A stretch of 39,834 nt of DNA from DATCJU01 sp036562635 (GCA_036562635.1 DATCJU010000025.1:1-39834); one strand, 5' to 3'; shown: positions 24,967 through 33,699, numbered from the stretch's first letter. Notes: generated from the sequence alone by a model not told the origin. Numbers and translations: made by a program.

Positions 24967-26337
24967 TCAGCCCAGATCGGCCAGGGCGTCGCCGATGGCC
25001 CGGTGGAAGGTGGGGTAGGCGAGGATCGTCTCGCGCAACTGCGCGGTGGGCACCTCGGCGTGCACGGCCACGGTCAACGCACCCAACACCTCCCCGCCGG
25101 ACGGCGCGACGACCGTGGCTCCGACCAGGACCCCGCGTGCGGAGTCCTCGACCAGCTTCACCAACCCGGCGTTGCCGACCTTGTGGATCCAACCGCGCGC
25201 CGAGGCGGGAATCCGGGCGAACCCGGTACGCACCTGCAGTCCCCGGTCCCGCGCCTCCGCCTCGGTGAGCCCCACCGCCGCCACCTCGGGGTCGGTGAAC
25301 GTCACCCGGGGCACGGCCCGGTAGTCGGCGGTGGCACCGTCCTGCCCCAGGATGTCGGCCACCGCGATACGCGCCTGGTACATCGACATGTGGGTGTAGG
25401 CACCACGACCGGTGACGTCCCCCACCGCCCACACCCCGTCGGCGGCCCGCATCCGTTCGTCCACCGGTATGGTCCTGCCGTCCTCCGGGATGCCCACCGC
25501 GCCGACCCCCAGCGCGGCCAGGTCGGTGCGCCGACCGGTGGCCACCAGCAGTCGCTCGGCGGACAGTGTCCGACCGTCGGCCAGCTCGACGGTGAACTCC
25601 CCCTCGTGACGCACCCGGTGTGCCGCGACACCGGTGTGGACCGTGATGCCCTCGGCGTCGAACACCTCGGCCAGCAGCCGACCCACCTCCGGCTCCTCGC
25701 GGGACAGCAGCTGCGGCCCGGCCTCCACCACGGTCACCCGGGTGCCGAACCTGGCGAATCCCTGGGCGAACTCCGTCCCGATCGGACCACCGCCCAACAC
25801 CAGCAACGACTGCGGCAGCACCTCGACGGCCACTGCCTCCCGGTTGGTCCAGAACGGGGTGTCCCGCAACCCCGCCACGGGCGGGATGGCGGGCTCGGTG
25901 CCGGGGTTGAGCAGGATGCCGCGTCGGGCCCGGAAGCGACGTTCCCCATCCGATGTGGACACCGTGACCTCACCGGGCGCGGTGATACGGGCCCGGCCAC
26001 GGACGAACCGGCCGCCCCTGTCCTCGAAGCGTTGCACCGCGGCCCGGTCGTTCCAGTTGTCCGTGGCCTCCTCGCGGATGCGCCGGGCCACGAGTGTCCA
26101 GTCCGGATCGACCCGCGAGGTGCCGGCCAGGCTCGGCACCCGCCGGCTCTCGGCGAGGGCGTCGGCGGCCCGCACGATCATCTTGGTGGGCACGCAGGCG
26201 TAGTAGGGACACTCCCCACCGAGCAGCCGGGCGTCCACCCCGACCACCTCGAGCCCGGCCTGGGCCAGCTCACCGGCCGCGTACTCCCCACCGGGCCCCA
26301 TCCCGATCACCACGATGTCGACATCCTCGACCGTCAT
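24967..26337 (-). CDS. FAD-dependent pyridine nucleotide-disulfide oxidoreductase, atypical
   Basis: This is a 456-residue flavoprotein of the dihydrolipoamide dehydrogenase/mercuric reductase family. The FAD motif GMGPGGEYAAGELA is at 12-25, the redox pair is in GGECPYYACVPTK (Cys 43 and Cys 48), the NAD(P) motif GGGPIGTEFAQGFARFG is mid-protein, and VWAVGDVTGRGAYTHMSMYQA is the second FAD motif. At the C-terminal dimer interface the usual HPTxxE catalytic dyad reads YPTFHRA, so the proton-relaying His and its Glu partner are replaced; a His sits two residues further on. The substrate is therefore uncertain and ordinary lipoamide or mercury reduction is doubtful. It may be co-transcribed with the upstream SAM hydrolase gene (52-base gap). 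Confidence 0.85.
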   Translation of the reverse strand: MTVEDVDIVVIGMGPGGEYAAGELAQAGLEVVGVDARLLGGECPYYACVPTKMIVRAADALAESRRVPSLAGTSRVDPDWTLVARRIREEATDNWNDRAAVQRFEDRGGRFVRGRARITAPGEVTVSTSDGERRFRARRGILLNPGTEPAIPPVAGLRDTPFWTNREAVAVEVLPQSLLVLGGGPIGTEFAQGFARFGTRVTVVEAGPQLLSREEPEVGRLLAEVFDAEGITVHTGVAAHRVRHEGEFTVELADGRTLSAERLLVATGRRTDLAALGVGAVGIPEDGRTIPVDERMRAADGVWAVGDVTGRGAYTHMSMYQARIAVADILGQDGATADYRAVPRVTFTDPEVAAVGLTEAEARDRGLQVRTGFARIPASARGWIHKVGNAGLVKLVEDSARGVLVGATVVAPSGGEVLGALTVAVHAEVPTAQLRETILAYPTFHRAIGDALADLG

Positions 26338-26389
26338 GGAGCCAGCGCAGCACAGCCCGGAGGGTTCCGCAGGACGACCGACGGGGTGG

Positions 26390-27181
26390 TCAGCCCTCGA
26401 TCAGCACCGAGGCCCCGGAGCGAAGGCCCAGCTCAGCGGCGGCGTTCCCGCCGTTGACCGCCACGGCCAGCCGTCCGGCGGAGTCGACGTAGACGACCAG
26501 CTCACCCGGTCGGGCGTCGGCGAACGTGCCACCCACCCGGACTTCCCGTCCGGCGAGTCGGACCCGCCCGGTGCCGTCGAGACCCGAGCGGGCCCAGTCC
26601 GCCGCGGTGGCCGCGAGCTGGAGGTTGCCGAAGTGGTCCACGGTGAGGACCTCGGTGTCCACCCGGCCCGGTTCGACGACCACCCGCGGTTCGGGCAGAA
26701 CCACCAGCTCCTCGGGTGGTATCGCCGGCCCGAACCGTTCCGGCGGCACACCCCGGGCCAGGTGGGCGGTGACCGGGGCGAAGACGTCCCGTCCGTGGAA
26801 GGTCCGGGAGACCTCGGGCAACCAGTACTCGGACTCGGTCAGCTCGTGGGCCGCCACGATCCCGCCGAGTGCGGTCGCAGCCGGGAGCAGCAGTCCGTTG
26901 TCCGGCCCCACCAGCACTCCGTTCCCGGTCACGACCACCAGGCCCCGGCGGGCGGTACCCACCCCGGGGTCGACCACGGCCAGGTGCACCGCCGGGGGCA
27001 GGTGGGGAACGGTCTGGGCAAGTACCACCGCGCCCCGCCGTACGTCCTGAGGGGGCACGTCATGGCTGATGTCGATGACCCGCACGTGGGGGGCGATGCG
27101 CCCGATCACCCCGGTGCAGGCCGCCACGAACCCGTCGGCCAGGCCGTAGTCGGTGGTGAACGACACCCAGTCGTAGGACAT
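26390..27181 (-). CDS. S-adenosyl-L-methionine hydrolase / hydroxide adenosyltransferase (DUF62)
   Basis: This is a 263-residue enzyme of the SAM_adeno_trans (fluorinase-like) family. SFTTDYG places the ribose-binding Asp at 11; VVDPGVGTARRG and GPDNGLL line the adenosyl site; FHGRDVFAPVTAHLARG holds the Arg-Asp-His set; the C-terminal domain has VDHFGNLQLA and VNGGNAA. These enzymes use water or hydroxide to convert SAM to adenosine and methionine. The extra loop of fluorinases and chlorinases is not apparent, so halogenation is unlikely. The ATG has GGGGAG upstream. It lies 32 bases after the DUF305 lipoprotein gene on the same strand, and the reason for that link is unclear. Confidence 0.9.
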   Translation of the reverse strand: MSYDWVSFTTDYGLADGFVAACTGVIGRIAPHVRVIDISHDVPPQDVRRGAVVLAQTVPHLPPAVHLAVVDPGVGTARRGLVVVTGNGVLVGPDNGLLLPAATALGGIVAAHELTESEYWLPEVSRTFHGRDVFAPVTAHLARGVPPERFGPAIPPEELVVLPEPRVVVEPGRVDTEVLTVDHFGNLQLAATAADWARSGLDGTGRVRLAGREVRVGGTFADARPGELVVYVDSAGRLAVAVNGGNAAAELGLRSGASVLIEG

Positions 27182-27213
27182 GCGTCCAGTCTCCCCGCGG
27201 CAGACGGGGCGGG

Positions 27214-27951
27214 TCAGCCGGCCAGCATCTCCCGCATCCGCTCGATCTCGGCGGTCTGGGTGACCGCGACGTCCTGGGCCATCCCCAGGACCTCCACGTC
27301 CCTGCCCTTGGCCAGGACCTCGTGGGCCATCTCCACCGCACCCTGGTGGTGGGCGATCATCAGTTCCAGGAACATCCGGTCGAACTCGGTACCCCGGGCC
27401 GCGGCCAGTGCGGCCATCTGCTCCGGAGTGGCCATACCCGGCATGAGCCCGTGGTCGTGCCTGTCCGGTGCGTGCTCTGTGGAGCCATGCCCCGCCGAAC
27501 CGTGTTCCGAGGAGCCGTGACCGGAGGAGCCCGTGGGTGCGCCGTCGGCCCAGGGCCGCCCGTTGCGTTCGAGCCAGGCACGCATCGCGTTGATCTCCGG
27601 CCCCTGGGAGTGCTCGATCCGCTCGGCCAGCAGGCGCACCCGCTGGTCGACGACGCGCTCGGGCACCAGTGCGGTCATCTCCAGCGCCTGTTGGTGGTGC
27701 GGAATCATCATTTCCACATAACGAAAATCGGCCTCGGTGGGCCCGTGCTGTTCGAACGAATCCACCTGGTCCCCGGGGACGATTCGGGCTGGTTCTCCCG
27801 GCCCACCCGGAACGATCACGGAAGGTACAGATTCACCCGTTTTGGGTGCCCCGACCAGGTTTTCGTTACTGACACACCCCGCTACCAGCGAAGCCACGAG
27901 CACGGTGGATGCCGCCGCGATCACCCCAAGTGTTACCCGCACGCTTCCCAT
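27214..27951 (-). CDS. DUF305 lipoprotein with His-rich linker
   Basis: This is a 245-residue exported lipoprotein: MGSVRVTLGVIAAASTVLVA, then the lipobox LVAGC with Cys 26. Two DUF305 halves carry the paired-His signatures YVEMMIPHHQQALEM (79-93) and FLELMIAHHQGAVEMAHEV near 200, each with nearby Met; such helices bind copper or other metals in CopM-like proteins. Between them residues 141-173 form a Gly/Ser/His-rich linker with repeated GHGSxEH units, adding about eight His. It is probably anchored outside the membrane and acts in metal binding. It is divergent from the LVIVD-repeat secreted protein, 198 bases apart, a pairing I have met in other actinobacteria, and upstream of the SAM hydrolase. 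Confidence 0.88.
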   Translation of the reverse strand: MGSVRVTLGVIAAASTVLVASLVAGCVSNENLVGAPKTGESVPSVIVPGGPGEPARIVPGDQVDSFEQHGPTEADFRYVEMMIPHHQQALEMTALVPERVVDQRVRLLAERIEHSQGPEINAMRAWLERNGRPWADGAPTGSSGHGSSEHGSAGHGSTEHAPDRHDHGLMPGMATPEQMAALAAARGTEFDRMFLELMIAHHQGAVEMAHEVLAKGRDVEVLGMAQDVAVTQTAEIERMREMLAG

Positions 27952-28096
27952 CCGCCTTTCCGCTCTCTATTGCCTGGTCACAGGGTCTTCCGAAGTGGAC
28001 GCTACCCGCACGGAAGGGTCGGGGAAAAGTACTCGACCGTGCACACAACTGCCCCGTTCGGGGCTATTCGACCTGCCACGAGGGCAGTCACACTTC

Positions 28097-28119
28097 GTAA
28101 CGCAGGCATCCCGCCTGTG
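28097..28119. promoter_or_regulatory. Possible operator in the DUF305/LVIVD divergent region
   Basis: ACGCAGGC and GCCTGTGT form an imperfect inverted repeat (one mismatch) about 35 bases before the LVIVD start, in the 198-base region shared by the two divergent genes. It could coordinate both. The regulator is unknown. Confidence 0.3.
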
Positions 28120-28149
28120 TTAATCACATTGGGATGGGAGATCGATGCG

Positions 28150-29559
28150 ATGGCTTTCACCGCACGAGGATCACGAAGCCGGGCCGCGCTCGTCGCCGCC
28201 AGCGCTGCCGCGGCCGCCCTCCTGACGGCAGCAGCCGCATCCCCGGCCCTCACCCAGCCTCAACGGTCCAGCGGACTGCCCGACCCCGACGAGGTCGTCA
28301 CCAGCGGCAACGTCGAGCACCTGGCCAACCTGCCCAAGCAGGGCCCCTTCGCCAACACCTCGGCCTACGGCACCGACATCGCCTTCACCGACGACCACGC
28401 GATCGTCGGCAACTACGACGGCTTCGTTATCTACGACATCCGCACACCCGCGAAGCCGAGGATCGTCAGCCAGGTCTACTGCCCCGGCGGTCAGGGCGAC
28501 GTCTCGGTCTACGGGGACCTGCTGTTCGTCTCCACCGACTACCCGCGCAGCAACGACACCTGCACCAGCAGCCCCGCGTCGGCCTCCGACCCCGACGCCT
28601 GGGAGGGCATCAAGATCTTCGACATCAGCGACCTGAGCGAGCCGCGCTACGTGGCCGCGGTCCAGACCAAGTGCGGGTCGCACACCCACACCCTGGTACC
28701 GGACAGGGCCGGTAAGGCGGTCTACCTGTACGTCTCGTCCTACGGACCGTCGCAGGCCTTCCCCAACTGCCAGCCGCCGCACGACAAGATCTCCATTGTC
28801 AAGGTCCCGCTGGACAGGCCGTCGTCCGCCTCCGTCGTGGCCGAACCGGTCCTGTTCCCGGACGGGGGCAACCCGGAAGCGACCACCGGCTGCCACGACA
28901 TCACCGCCTACCCGGAGAAGGACCTGGCCGCGGGTGCCTGCATGGGTGACGGCATCCTGCTGGACATCAGCAACCGCGAACGACCGCGCGTGATCGAGGT
29001 CGTGCGGGACCAGAACTTCGCGTTCTGGCACTCGGCGGTCTTCAACAACGACGGCACCAAGGTCGTCTTCTCCGACGAGCTCGGCGGCGGCAGTGCTGCG
29101 ACCTGCAACGCCGAGATCGGTCCGAACCGGGGAGCCAACGCCATCTACGACATCACCGGCAAGGGCGGCAACCGCGAACTGGAGTTCCGGAGCTACTTCA
29201 AGATCTCCCGCCACCAGGACGACACCGAGAACTGTGTCGCGCACAACGGGGCGCTGATCCCGGTCAAGGGCCGCGACATCATGGTGCAGGCCTGGTACCA
29301 GGGCGGTGTGTCGATCTGGGAGTTCACCGACTCGGACAACCCGCGGGAGATCGGCTACTTCGAGCGTGGCCCCCTGCCACCGGTCGACGGCAAGACGCTG
29401 ATCGGCGGTTCCTGGTCGGCCTACTACTACAACGGCTACATCTACTCCAGCGACATCCAGAAGGGGCTGGACGTGCTGGAGATCGACGATCCGCGTGTGA
29501 ACCCCGCCAAGCAGATCAGGATGGACGAACTGAACCCTCAGACCCAGACGAGGTACTGA
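28150..29559 (+). CDS. Secreted LVIVD-repeat protein
   Basis: This is a 469-residue exported protein. The first 37 residues are an Ala-rich signal peptide with Arg near the start (RGSRSRAALVAASAAAAALLTAAAASPALT). The mature part is a beta-propeller-like series of LVIVD repeats: DGFVIYDIRTPAKPRIVSQ, EGIKIFDISDLSEPRYVAA, GILLDISNRERPRVIEV, GVSIWEFTDSDNPREIGYF and GLDVLEIDDPRVN. Conserved cysteines (YCPGG, NDTC, TKCGSHTHT, GCHDIT) could form disulfides. The ATG at 28150 has GGGAG 9 bases upstream; the frame is open much further but enters the divergent gene. A 13-bp stem follows. Function unknown; its partner DUF305 protein suggests a cell-surface, metal-related role. Confidence 0.88.
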   Translation: MAFTARGSRSRAALVAASAAAAALLTAAAASPALTQPQRSSGLPDPDEVVTSGNVEHLANLPKQGPFANTSAYGTDIAFTDDHAIVGNYDGFVIYDIRTPAKPRIVSQVYCPGGQGDVSVYGDLLFVSTDYPRSNDTCTSSPASASDPDAWEGIKIFDISDLSEPRYVAAVQTKCGSHTHTLVPDRAGKAVYLYVSSYGPSQAFPNCQPPHDKISIVKVPLDRPSSASVVAEPVLFPDGGNPEATTGCHDITAYPEKDLAAGACMGDGILLDISNRERPRVIEVVRDQNFAFWHSAVFNNDGTKVVFSDELGGGSAATCNAEIGPNRGANAIYDITGKGGNRELEFRSYFKISRHQDDTENCVAHNGALIPVKGRDIMVQAWYQGGVSIWEFTDSDNPREIGYFERGPLPPVDGKTLIGGSWSAYYYNGYIYSSDIQKGLDVLEIDDPRVNPAKQIRMDELNPQTQTRY

Positions 29560-29613
29560 GCAGACGGTGAACCGAACCGACGGAGCGGTGCACGAGCAGT
29601 GCCACCCTCCGTT

Positions 29614-29650
29614 CCGGCAGGGGCCCCGCCACCCCACGGGCCCCTGCCGG
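29614..29650 (+). terminator. Terminator of the LVIVD gene
   Basis: CCGGCAGGGGCCC and GGGCCCCTGCCGG are perfect 13-base arms with an 11-base loop, 54 bases after the stop. There is no U-run. Confidence 0.75.
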
Positions 29651-29738
29651 CGTGTCGGGACCGTTTCACTCCCGGGCGGCCCCGGGTAACCGACAGCTGA
29701 ACGAGACCGCACCCGGACACGACGAGGACGTGGGAGCG

Positions 29739-30410
29739 GTGGACGTCGCAGTCAGCAACCCGGTGACCGTCGAGGTGCCGGTGTCGGGCGGCACCGCACG
29801 GCTCCGGGGCGATCTGGCCGTCCCGGACCGGGCCCGGGGCGTGGTGCTGTTCGCCCACGGTTCGGGCAGCTCACGGCACAGCCCACGCAACCGCTCGGTG
29901 GCGTCCACCCTGCACCACCACCGTTTCGCCACCCTGCTGACGGACCTGCTCACCAAGCCGGAGGAGCAGCTCGACCAGCGCACCCGCGAGCTGCGCTTCG
30001 ACATTGATCTGCTGGCCGAGCGGCTGGTCGGGGCGGTGGACCGGCTCGGTGAGTGGGACCGGACCCACCACCTGCCGATCGGGCTGTTCGGCGCCAGCAC
30101 CGGGGCGGCTGCCGCGCTGGTGGCAGCGGCCCTGCGCCCCGAGGCGGTGCGCGCCGTGGTCTCCCGGGGCGGCCGCCCCGACCTCGCCGGACCGGCGCTG
30201 TCGCAGGTACGGGCGCCCACACTGTTGGTGGTCGGCGGCGCGGACCACCTGGTCCTCACCCTCAACCGCGACGCGGCGGCACGCCTGCACGCCCCGCACC
30301 GACTGGAGGTCGTTCCCCGAGCCACCCACCTGTTCCCCGAACCCGGCGCCCTGGAACGCGTGGCGGAACTGGCCGCCGAGTGGTTCGAGCAACACCTGCC
30401 CGCCGGCTGA
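29739..30410 (+). CDS. Alpha/beta hydrolase, dienelactone-hydrolase-like
   Basis: This is a 223-residue cytoplasmic hydrolase. The oxyanion region is VVLFAHGSGSSRHSPRNR, the nucleophile elbow is GLFGASTGAAAAL (G-x-S-x-G with Ser), the acid is in LLVVGGADHLVL and the catalytic His in VVPRATHLFPEPG. It matches the DLH-like domain that in some mycobacterial proteins (Rv0571c, as recalled) is fused to a phosphoribosyltransferase; here the phosphoribosyltransferase is a separate gene 89 bases downstream. The start is uncertain: GTG at 29739 has AGGA 10 bases upstream, GTG at 29730 is possible, and the GTG at 29652 directly after the terminator is unlikely. Substrate unknown. Confidence 0.85.
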   Translation: MDVAVSNPVTVEVPVSGGTARLRGDLAVPDRARGVVLFAHGSGSSRHSPRNRSVASTLHHHRFATLLTDLLTKPEEQLDQRTRELRFDIDLLAERLVGAVDRLGEWDRTHHLPIGLFGASTGAAAALVAAALRPEAVRAVVSRGGRPDLAGPALSQVRAPTLLVVGGADHLVLTLNRDAAARLHAPHRLEVVPRATHLFPEPGALERVAELAAEWFEQHLPAG

Positions 30411-30418
30411 CACAGACA

Positions 30419-30461
30419 CGGCCGGTGGCACGACGTCCCGGAACACATCGCCCACCGGCCG
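30419..30461 (+). terminator. Inverted repeat between hydrolase and phosphoribosyltransferase
   Basis: CGGCCGGTGG and CCACCGGCCG are perfect 10-base arms with a 23-base loop. It lies 8 bases after the hydrolase stop and 38 bases before the next start, and may attenuate read-through. Confidence 0.5.
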
Positions 30462-30499
30462 CCGTGACCGGGCGAGCCCCGAGGAGCACAGGAGGCGCT

Positions 30500-31168
30500 G
30501 TGCGTTTCCCATCGACGACCGAGGTGGTCTTCCCGGATCGCCGCACGGCAGGACGACAGCTGGCCGCCCATCTCGCCGGGCAGAGGTGGGTGGATCCGGT
30601 GGTGCTCGGCCTGGCCCGCGGCGGTGTTCCGGTGGCGTTCGAGGTGGCACGCGCCCTGGGCGCACCGCTGGACGTGGTGGTGGCCCGCAAGATCGGCGCC
30701 CCGCACCAACCCGAGTTCGGGGTGGGCGCGGTCACCGCCGAGGGACCGCCGATCTACGACCGGCGGTCCCTGTCCCTGCTCGGCCTGACCGAGGAGGACA
30801 TGCGACCGACCTGCCACCGCGAGCAGGAGGAGGCCCGACGACGACTGGAGCTGTACCGGGCCGGACGTCCCACCACGTCGGTGGCCGACCGTGACGTGAT
30901 CGTCGTGGACGACGGGCTGGCCACCGGGGTGACCGCGCGCGCCGCCCTGCGCGCGCTGCGCACGCGGGCGCCGCACCGGCTGGTGTTCGCCGCCCCGGTG
31001 TGTGCCACGGACTCGGCGGAGATGCTGCGCCGCGGAGAGGCCGACATGGTGGTGTGTGTCAGCTATCCGGAGCGCTTCGGCGCGGTGGGCCGCTGGTACC
31101 GGAACTTCCGCCAGACCAGCGACCAGGAGGTGCTGGCCCTGCTGGACGAGGCGGCCGGACGGCGGTGA
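30500..31168 (+). CDS. Phosphoribosyltransferase-family protein
   Basis: This is a 222-residue PRTase-fold protein. The PRPP loop RDVIVVDDGLATGVTARAAL is canonical, preceded by VVLGLARGGVPVAFEVARALGAPLDVVVARKIGAPHQPEFGVGAV, the N-terminal motif of the ComF/upp-like group commonly annotated simply as phosphoribosyltransferase. It presumably moves ribose-5-phosphate from PRPP to an unidentified base. The GTG at 30500 has AGGAGG 4 bases upstream, which decides the start; the open frame back to 30053 overlaps the hydrolase gene. The ending is WYRNFRQTSDQEVLALLDEA, with ERFGAVGRWY typical of this family. It pairs with the upstream dienelactone-hydrolase-like gene. Confidence 0.88.
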   Translation: MRFPSTTEVVFPDRRTAGRQLAAHLAGQRWVDPVVLGLARGGVPVAFEVARALGAPLDVVVARKIGAPHQPEFGVGAVTAEGPPIYDRRSLSLLGLTEEDMRPTCHREQEEARRRLELYRAGRPTTSVADRDVIVVDDGLATGVTARAALRALRTRAPHRLVFAAPVCATDSAEMLRRGEADMVVCVSYPERFGAVGRWYRNFRQTSDQEVLALLDEAAGRR

Positions 31169-31195
31169 GTCCGCCACCCGACCGCCTCGACGAGG

Positions 31196-33313
31196 TCAGG
31201 AGTAGCGCGGGTCGGCCGGCGGCAGTTCCGCCACCGGGAGCCCCTCGTGGATCTGCTGCATGGCGTAGAACCAGGTCGGCGCCGGAATGCTGCCGCCGAA
31301 GATGCCGTCCCCGCCGTTGCACAGCCGCGGCGGGTTGCCCTTGCAGATCGGCCGTGGGCTGGGCGCGTCGCTGAAGGTGAGCACGGCACCGGCGTACTGC
31401 GGCGTGGCGCCCACGAACCCGGCCGACTTGTGGTCCTGGGTGGTTCCGGTCTTGCCCATCATCGGCCGGGTCCACCCGATGCTTTGGGCCGCGCTCTTGG
31501 CGGTGCCCTCGACGTGGTCCCGGCTCAGTCCCTGCACCAGGGAGTTGGCCAGTTCGGGGCTGACCGCCTGCTCACAGGGCGGTTCCTCGATCCGCACCGG
31601 CTTGCCGTGCCGGTCCAGCACCTCCTCGATCGGGGTGGGCTGACACCAGACCCCACCGCTCATCAGGGTGGCGCTGACGTTGGCCAGCTCCAGCACACTG
31701 GTGGCCCCCACACCGAGGGTGAACGAGCCCATCTTTCCCCGCTTGACGGCATCCGCCGCGGACGGACCGTTGGAGCCGTCGGCCTTGAGACGCTGCCCGG
31801 ACAGGTTGACCCCCTGCATGCTCTCCCGCAGCCCCAGCCGGTAGGCCATGTCCACCACGTTGTCCAGGCCGGCCTGTTCCTCCAGCCAGATGAACGGGGT
31901 GTTCGGCGAGTGGGCCAGCGCCTGCTGGATGGTCATCGAGCCGCCGTAGCTCCCGGAGTTCCGCACGGTGTACGGCTTGGTGCCGTTCTTGTAGATCGGC
32001 GAGGTGTAGGTCTCCGGAACGGCGACCGTGTGGTTGATCCCGAAGTTCTTCTGCTCCATGGCCGCGGCCGTGGTGAAGATCTTGTAGATGGAGCCGGCGC
32101 CGAACTTGACGATGTCGCTGGGCAGCTCGTACGAGGTCTGCCCCTCGGAGGCCTTGTTGCCGTAGTCCCGGTTGGCAGCCAGGGCCACCACCCGGTGCCG
32201 GTCCTTGCCCGGCTCCACGATCGCCATGGCGTTGGCGATACCCGGGGTGGTCTTGGGCACGTACTTCTCGGCGGCCTCCTTGGCGATGCGGGTGGCCTCA
32301 CTGTCCATCGTGGTGCGGATGGTGTAGCCGCCGCGCTTGAGCTCGTTCACGCTCAGTCCGGCCCGCTCCAGGTAGGAGATCACGTAGGCGCAGAAGAACC
32401 CGTTGACCGGGCCGGCGCTGACGCAGCCGTTGCGCCGCAGGTTGGGCTGGGGCAGCACCCCGAGGGGCTGGGCCTTGGCCTCGTCGGCGATGCGCCTGGC
32501 CTCCTGCGGGTCCGCGGAGAGCATGCCCGCTTCCCACATCTCCTCGATCACGAGGTTGCGCCGCTCCAGCGCCTTGTCCGGGTGGTTGTACGGGTCGTAG
32601 ATGGAGGGCGCGTTGACCATGCCGGCCAGCAGCGCGGCCTGGGTGATGGTCAGCTTGTCCGCGGTGGTGCCGAAGTAGGCGCGCGCGGCCTCGGCCACGC
32701 CGAAGATCTGGTTGTTGAACGGCACCGTGTTCAGGTAGCGGGTGAGGATCTCGTCCTTGCTGAGCTTGCGTTCCAGCTCCAGGGCCACCTGGATCTCCCG
32801 CAGCTTGCGGGCCGCGGTCTGCTCGGTGGCCGCCTTGTACGCCGCCTCGACGTCGTCACCAGCGGCGACGAAAGCCAGGTAGTTCTTGACGTACTGCTGG
32901 GTCAGCGAGGAACCACCACCGGTGATCTCACCGTGGATCTGGTTCTTGACCAGGGCCCGCATGGTGCCCTGCCAGTCCACGCCCCTGTGCTCGTAGAACC
33001 GCCGGTCCTCGATGGCGAGGATGGCCGCCTTCATGGTGTCGGCGATCTGGTCGAACTCGACCCACACCCGGTCCTGCACGTACAGGTACGCGATGTCGTT
33101 GCCGTCCTTGTCCTGGATGCGGGTCAACAGCGGCGGGTCGACGGTCGCCAGGTCCACCGAGGTCCGTTGCACGGCGTTCGCGGCCTGGTTGGACGCCCAT
33201 CCCAGACCGCCGGCCGCAGGGAAGGCGAGCGCCGCCAGCAGAACACCCGCGACCACGCACAGACCCAGCAGCTTGAGCAGGCTTGTCGCCCGCGCGAGAA
33301 CCACGGTTCGCAC
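31196..33313 (-). CDS. Class A penicillin-binding protein (transglycosylase/transpeptidase)
   Basis: This is a 705-residue bifunctional peptidoglycan synthase. One N-terminal membrane helix (LLKLLGLCVVAGVLLAALAF) is followed by the glycosyltransferase domain with AILAIEDRRFYEHRGVDW (catalytic Glu near 102) and GGGSSLTQQYVKN. The transpeptidase has SIYK near 408 (SxxK), SPN near 469 and KTGT near 621. Insertions with paired Cys are present (NGCVSAGPVNGFFCAY, WCQP, PPCEQ), and no C-terminal PASTA repeats follow; it ends PADPRYS. The GTG at 33313 with GGAAGGGG upstream is chosen; a GTG at 33397 would add 28 residues. The protein sits in the cytoplasmic membrane with its catalytic domains outside. 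Confidence 0.92.
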   Translation of the reverse strand: MRTVVLARATSLLKLLGLCVVAGVLLAALAFPAAGGLGWASNQAANAVQRTSVDLATVDPPLLTRIQDKDGNDIAYLYVQDRVWVEFDQIADTMKAAILAIEDRRFYEHRGVDWQGTMRALVKNQIHGEITGGGSSLTQQYVKNYLAFVAAGDDVEAAYKAATEQTAARKLREIQVALELERKLSKDEILTRYLNTVPFNNQIFGVAEAARAYFGTTADKLTITQAALLAGMVNAPSIYDPYNHPDKALERRNLVIEEMWEAGMLSADPQEARRIADEAKAQPLGVLPQPNLRRNGCVSAGPVNGFFCAYVISYLERAGLSVNELKRGGYTIRTTMDSEATRIAKEAAEKYVPKTTPGIANAMAIVEPGKDRHRVVALAANRDYGNKASEGQTSYELPSDIVKFGAGSIYKIFTTAAAMEQKNFGINHTVAVPETYTSPIYKNGTKPYTVRNSGSYGGSMTIQQALAHSPNTPFIWLEEQAGLDNVVDMAYRLGLRESMQGVNLSGQRLKADGSNGPSAADAVKRGKMGSFTLGVGATSVLELANVSATLMSGGVWCQPTPIEEVLDRHGKPVRIEEPPCEQAVSPELANSLVQGLSRDHVEGTAKSAAQSIGWTRPMMGKTGTTQDHKSAGFVGATPQYAGAVLTFSDAPSPRPICKGNPPRLCNGGDGIFGGSIPAPTWFYAMQQIHEGLPVAELPPADPRYS

Positions 33314-33454
33314 AACCCCTTCCAGGACAGGATCACCAACCGACCATGGGCGGTGACGACCGAGGACACCGGTCACCGCTGGGCTGCTTCGCCCCACACC
33401 GGGCGCGTTTCACCCCTCGCCCAGCCACATCCGTTCCACCCGAGGAAGACGTTT

Positions 33455-33468
33455 CACACGTTCGTGTG
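33455..33468. promoter_or_regulatory. Perfect palindrome upstream of the PBP gene
   Basis: CACACG and CGTGTG flank TT, about 142 bases upstream of the PBP start. It is a possible operator for a dimeric regulator. Nothing else fixes its role. Confidence 0.3.
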
Positions 33469-33699
33469 GTTGCTTTCCACGCTGCCAGAAACGCGAAACC
33501 TGTTCCAGGACGGTACGGCTGCGAATCAGCGTAAGCACCCGGCCACGGGGAGCTGCGACGGGCACCGGTTCCGCCGGGTCACCGCCCGGCACCAGGGGTG
33601 ATGCGGGGCGCCACCGGTTCCGGGACGGTCGCGGTACCGGTCACACCTGCCGTGTCGTCTCCGGGTGGGACCCCGTCCGATCCCGACAGTCCCGCACCT

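Noticed and set aside
26390..27181. Fluorinase or chlorinase reading of the DUF62 gene
   Set aside because: The halogenase-specific insertion loop is not evident, and the sequence fits the common SAM hydrolase group.
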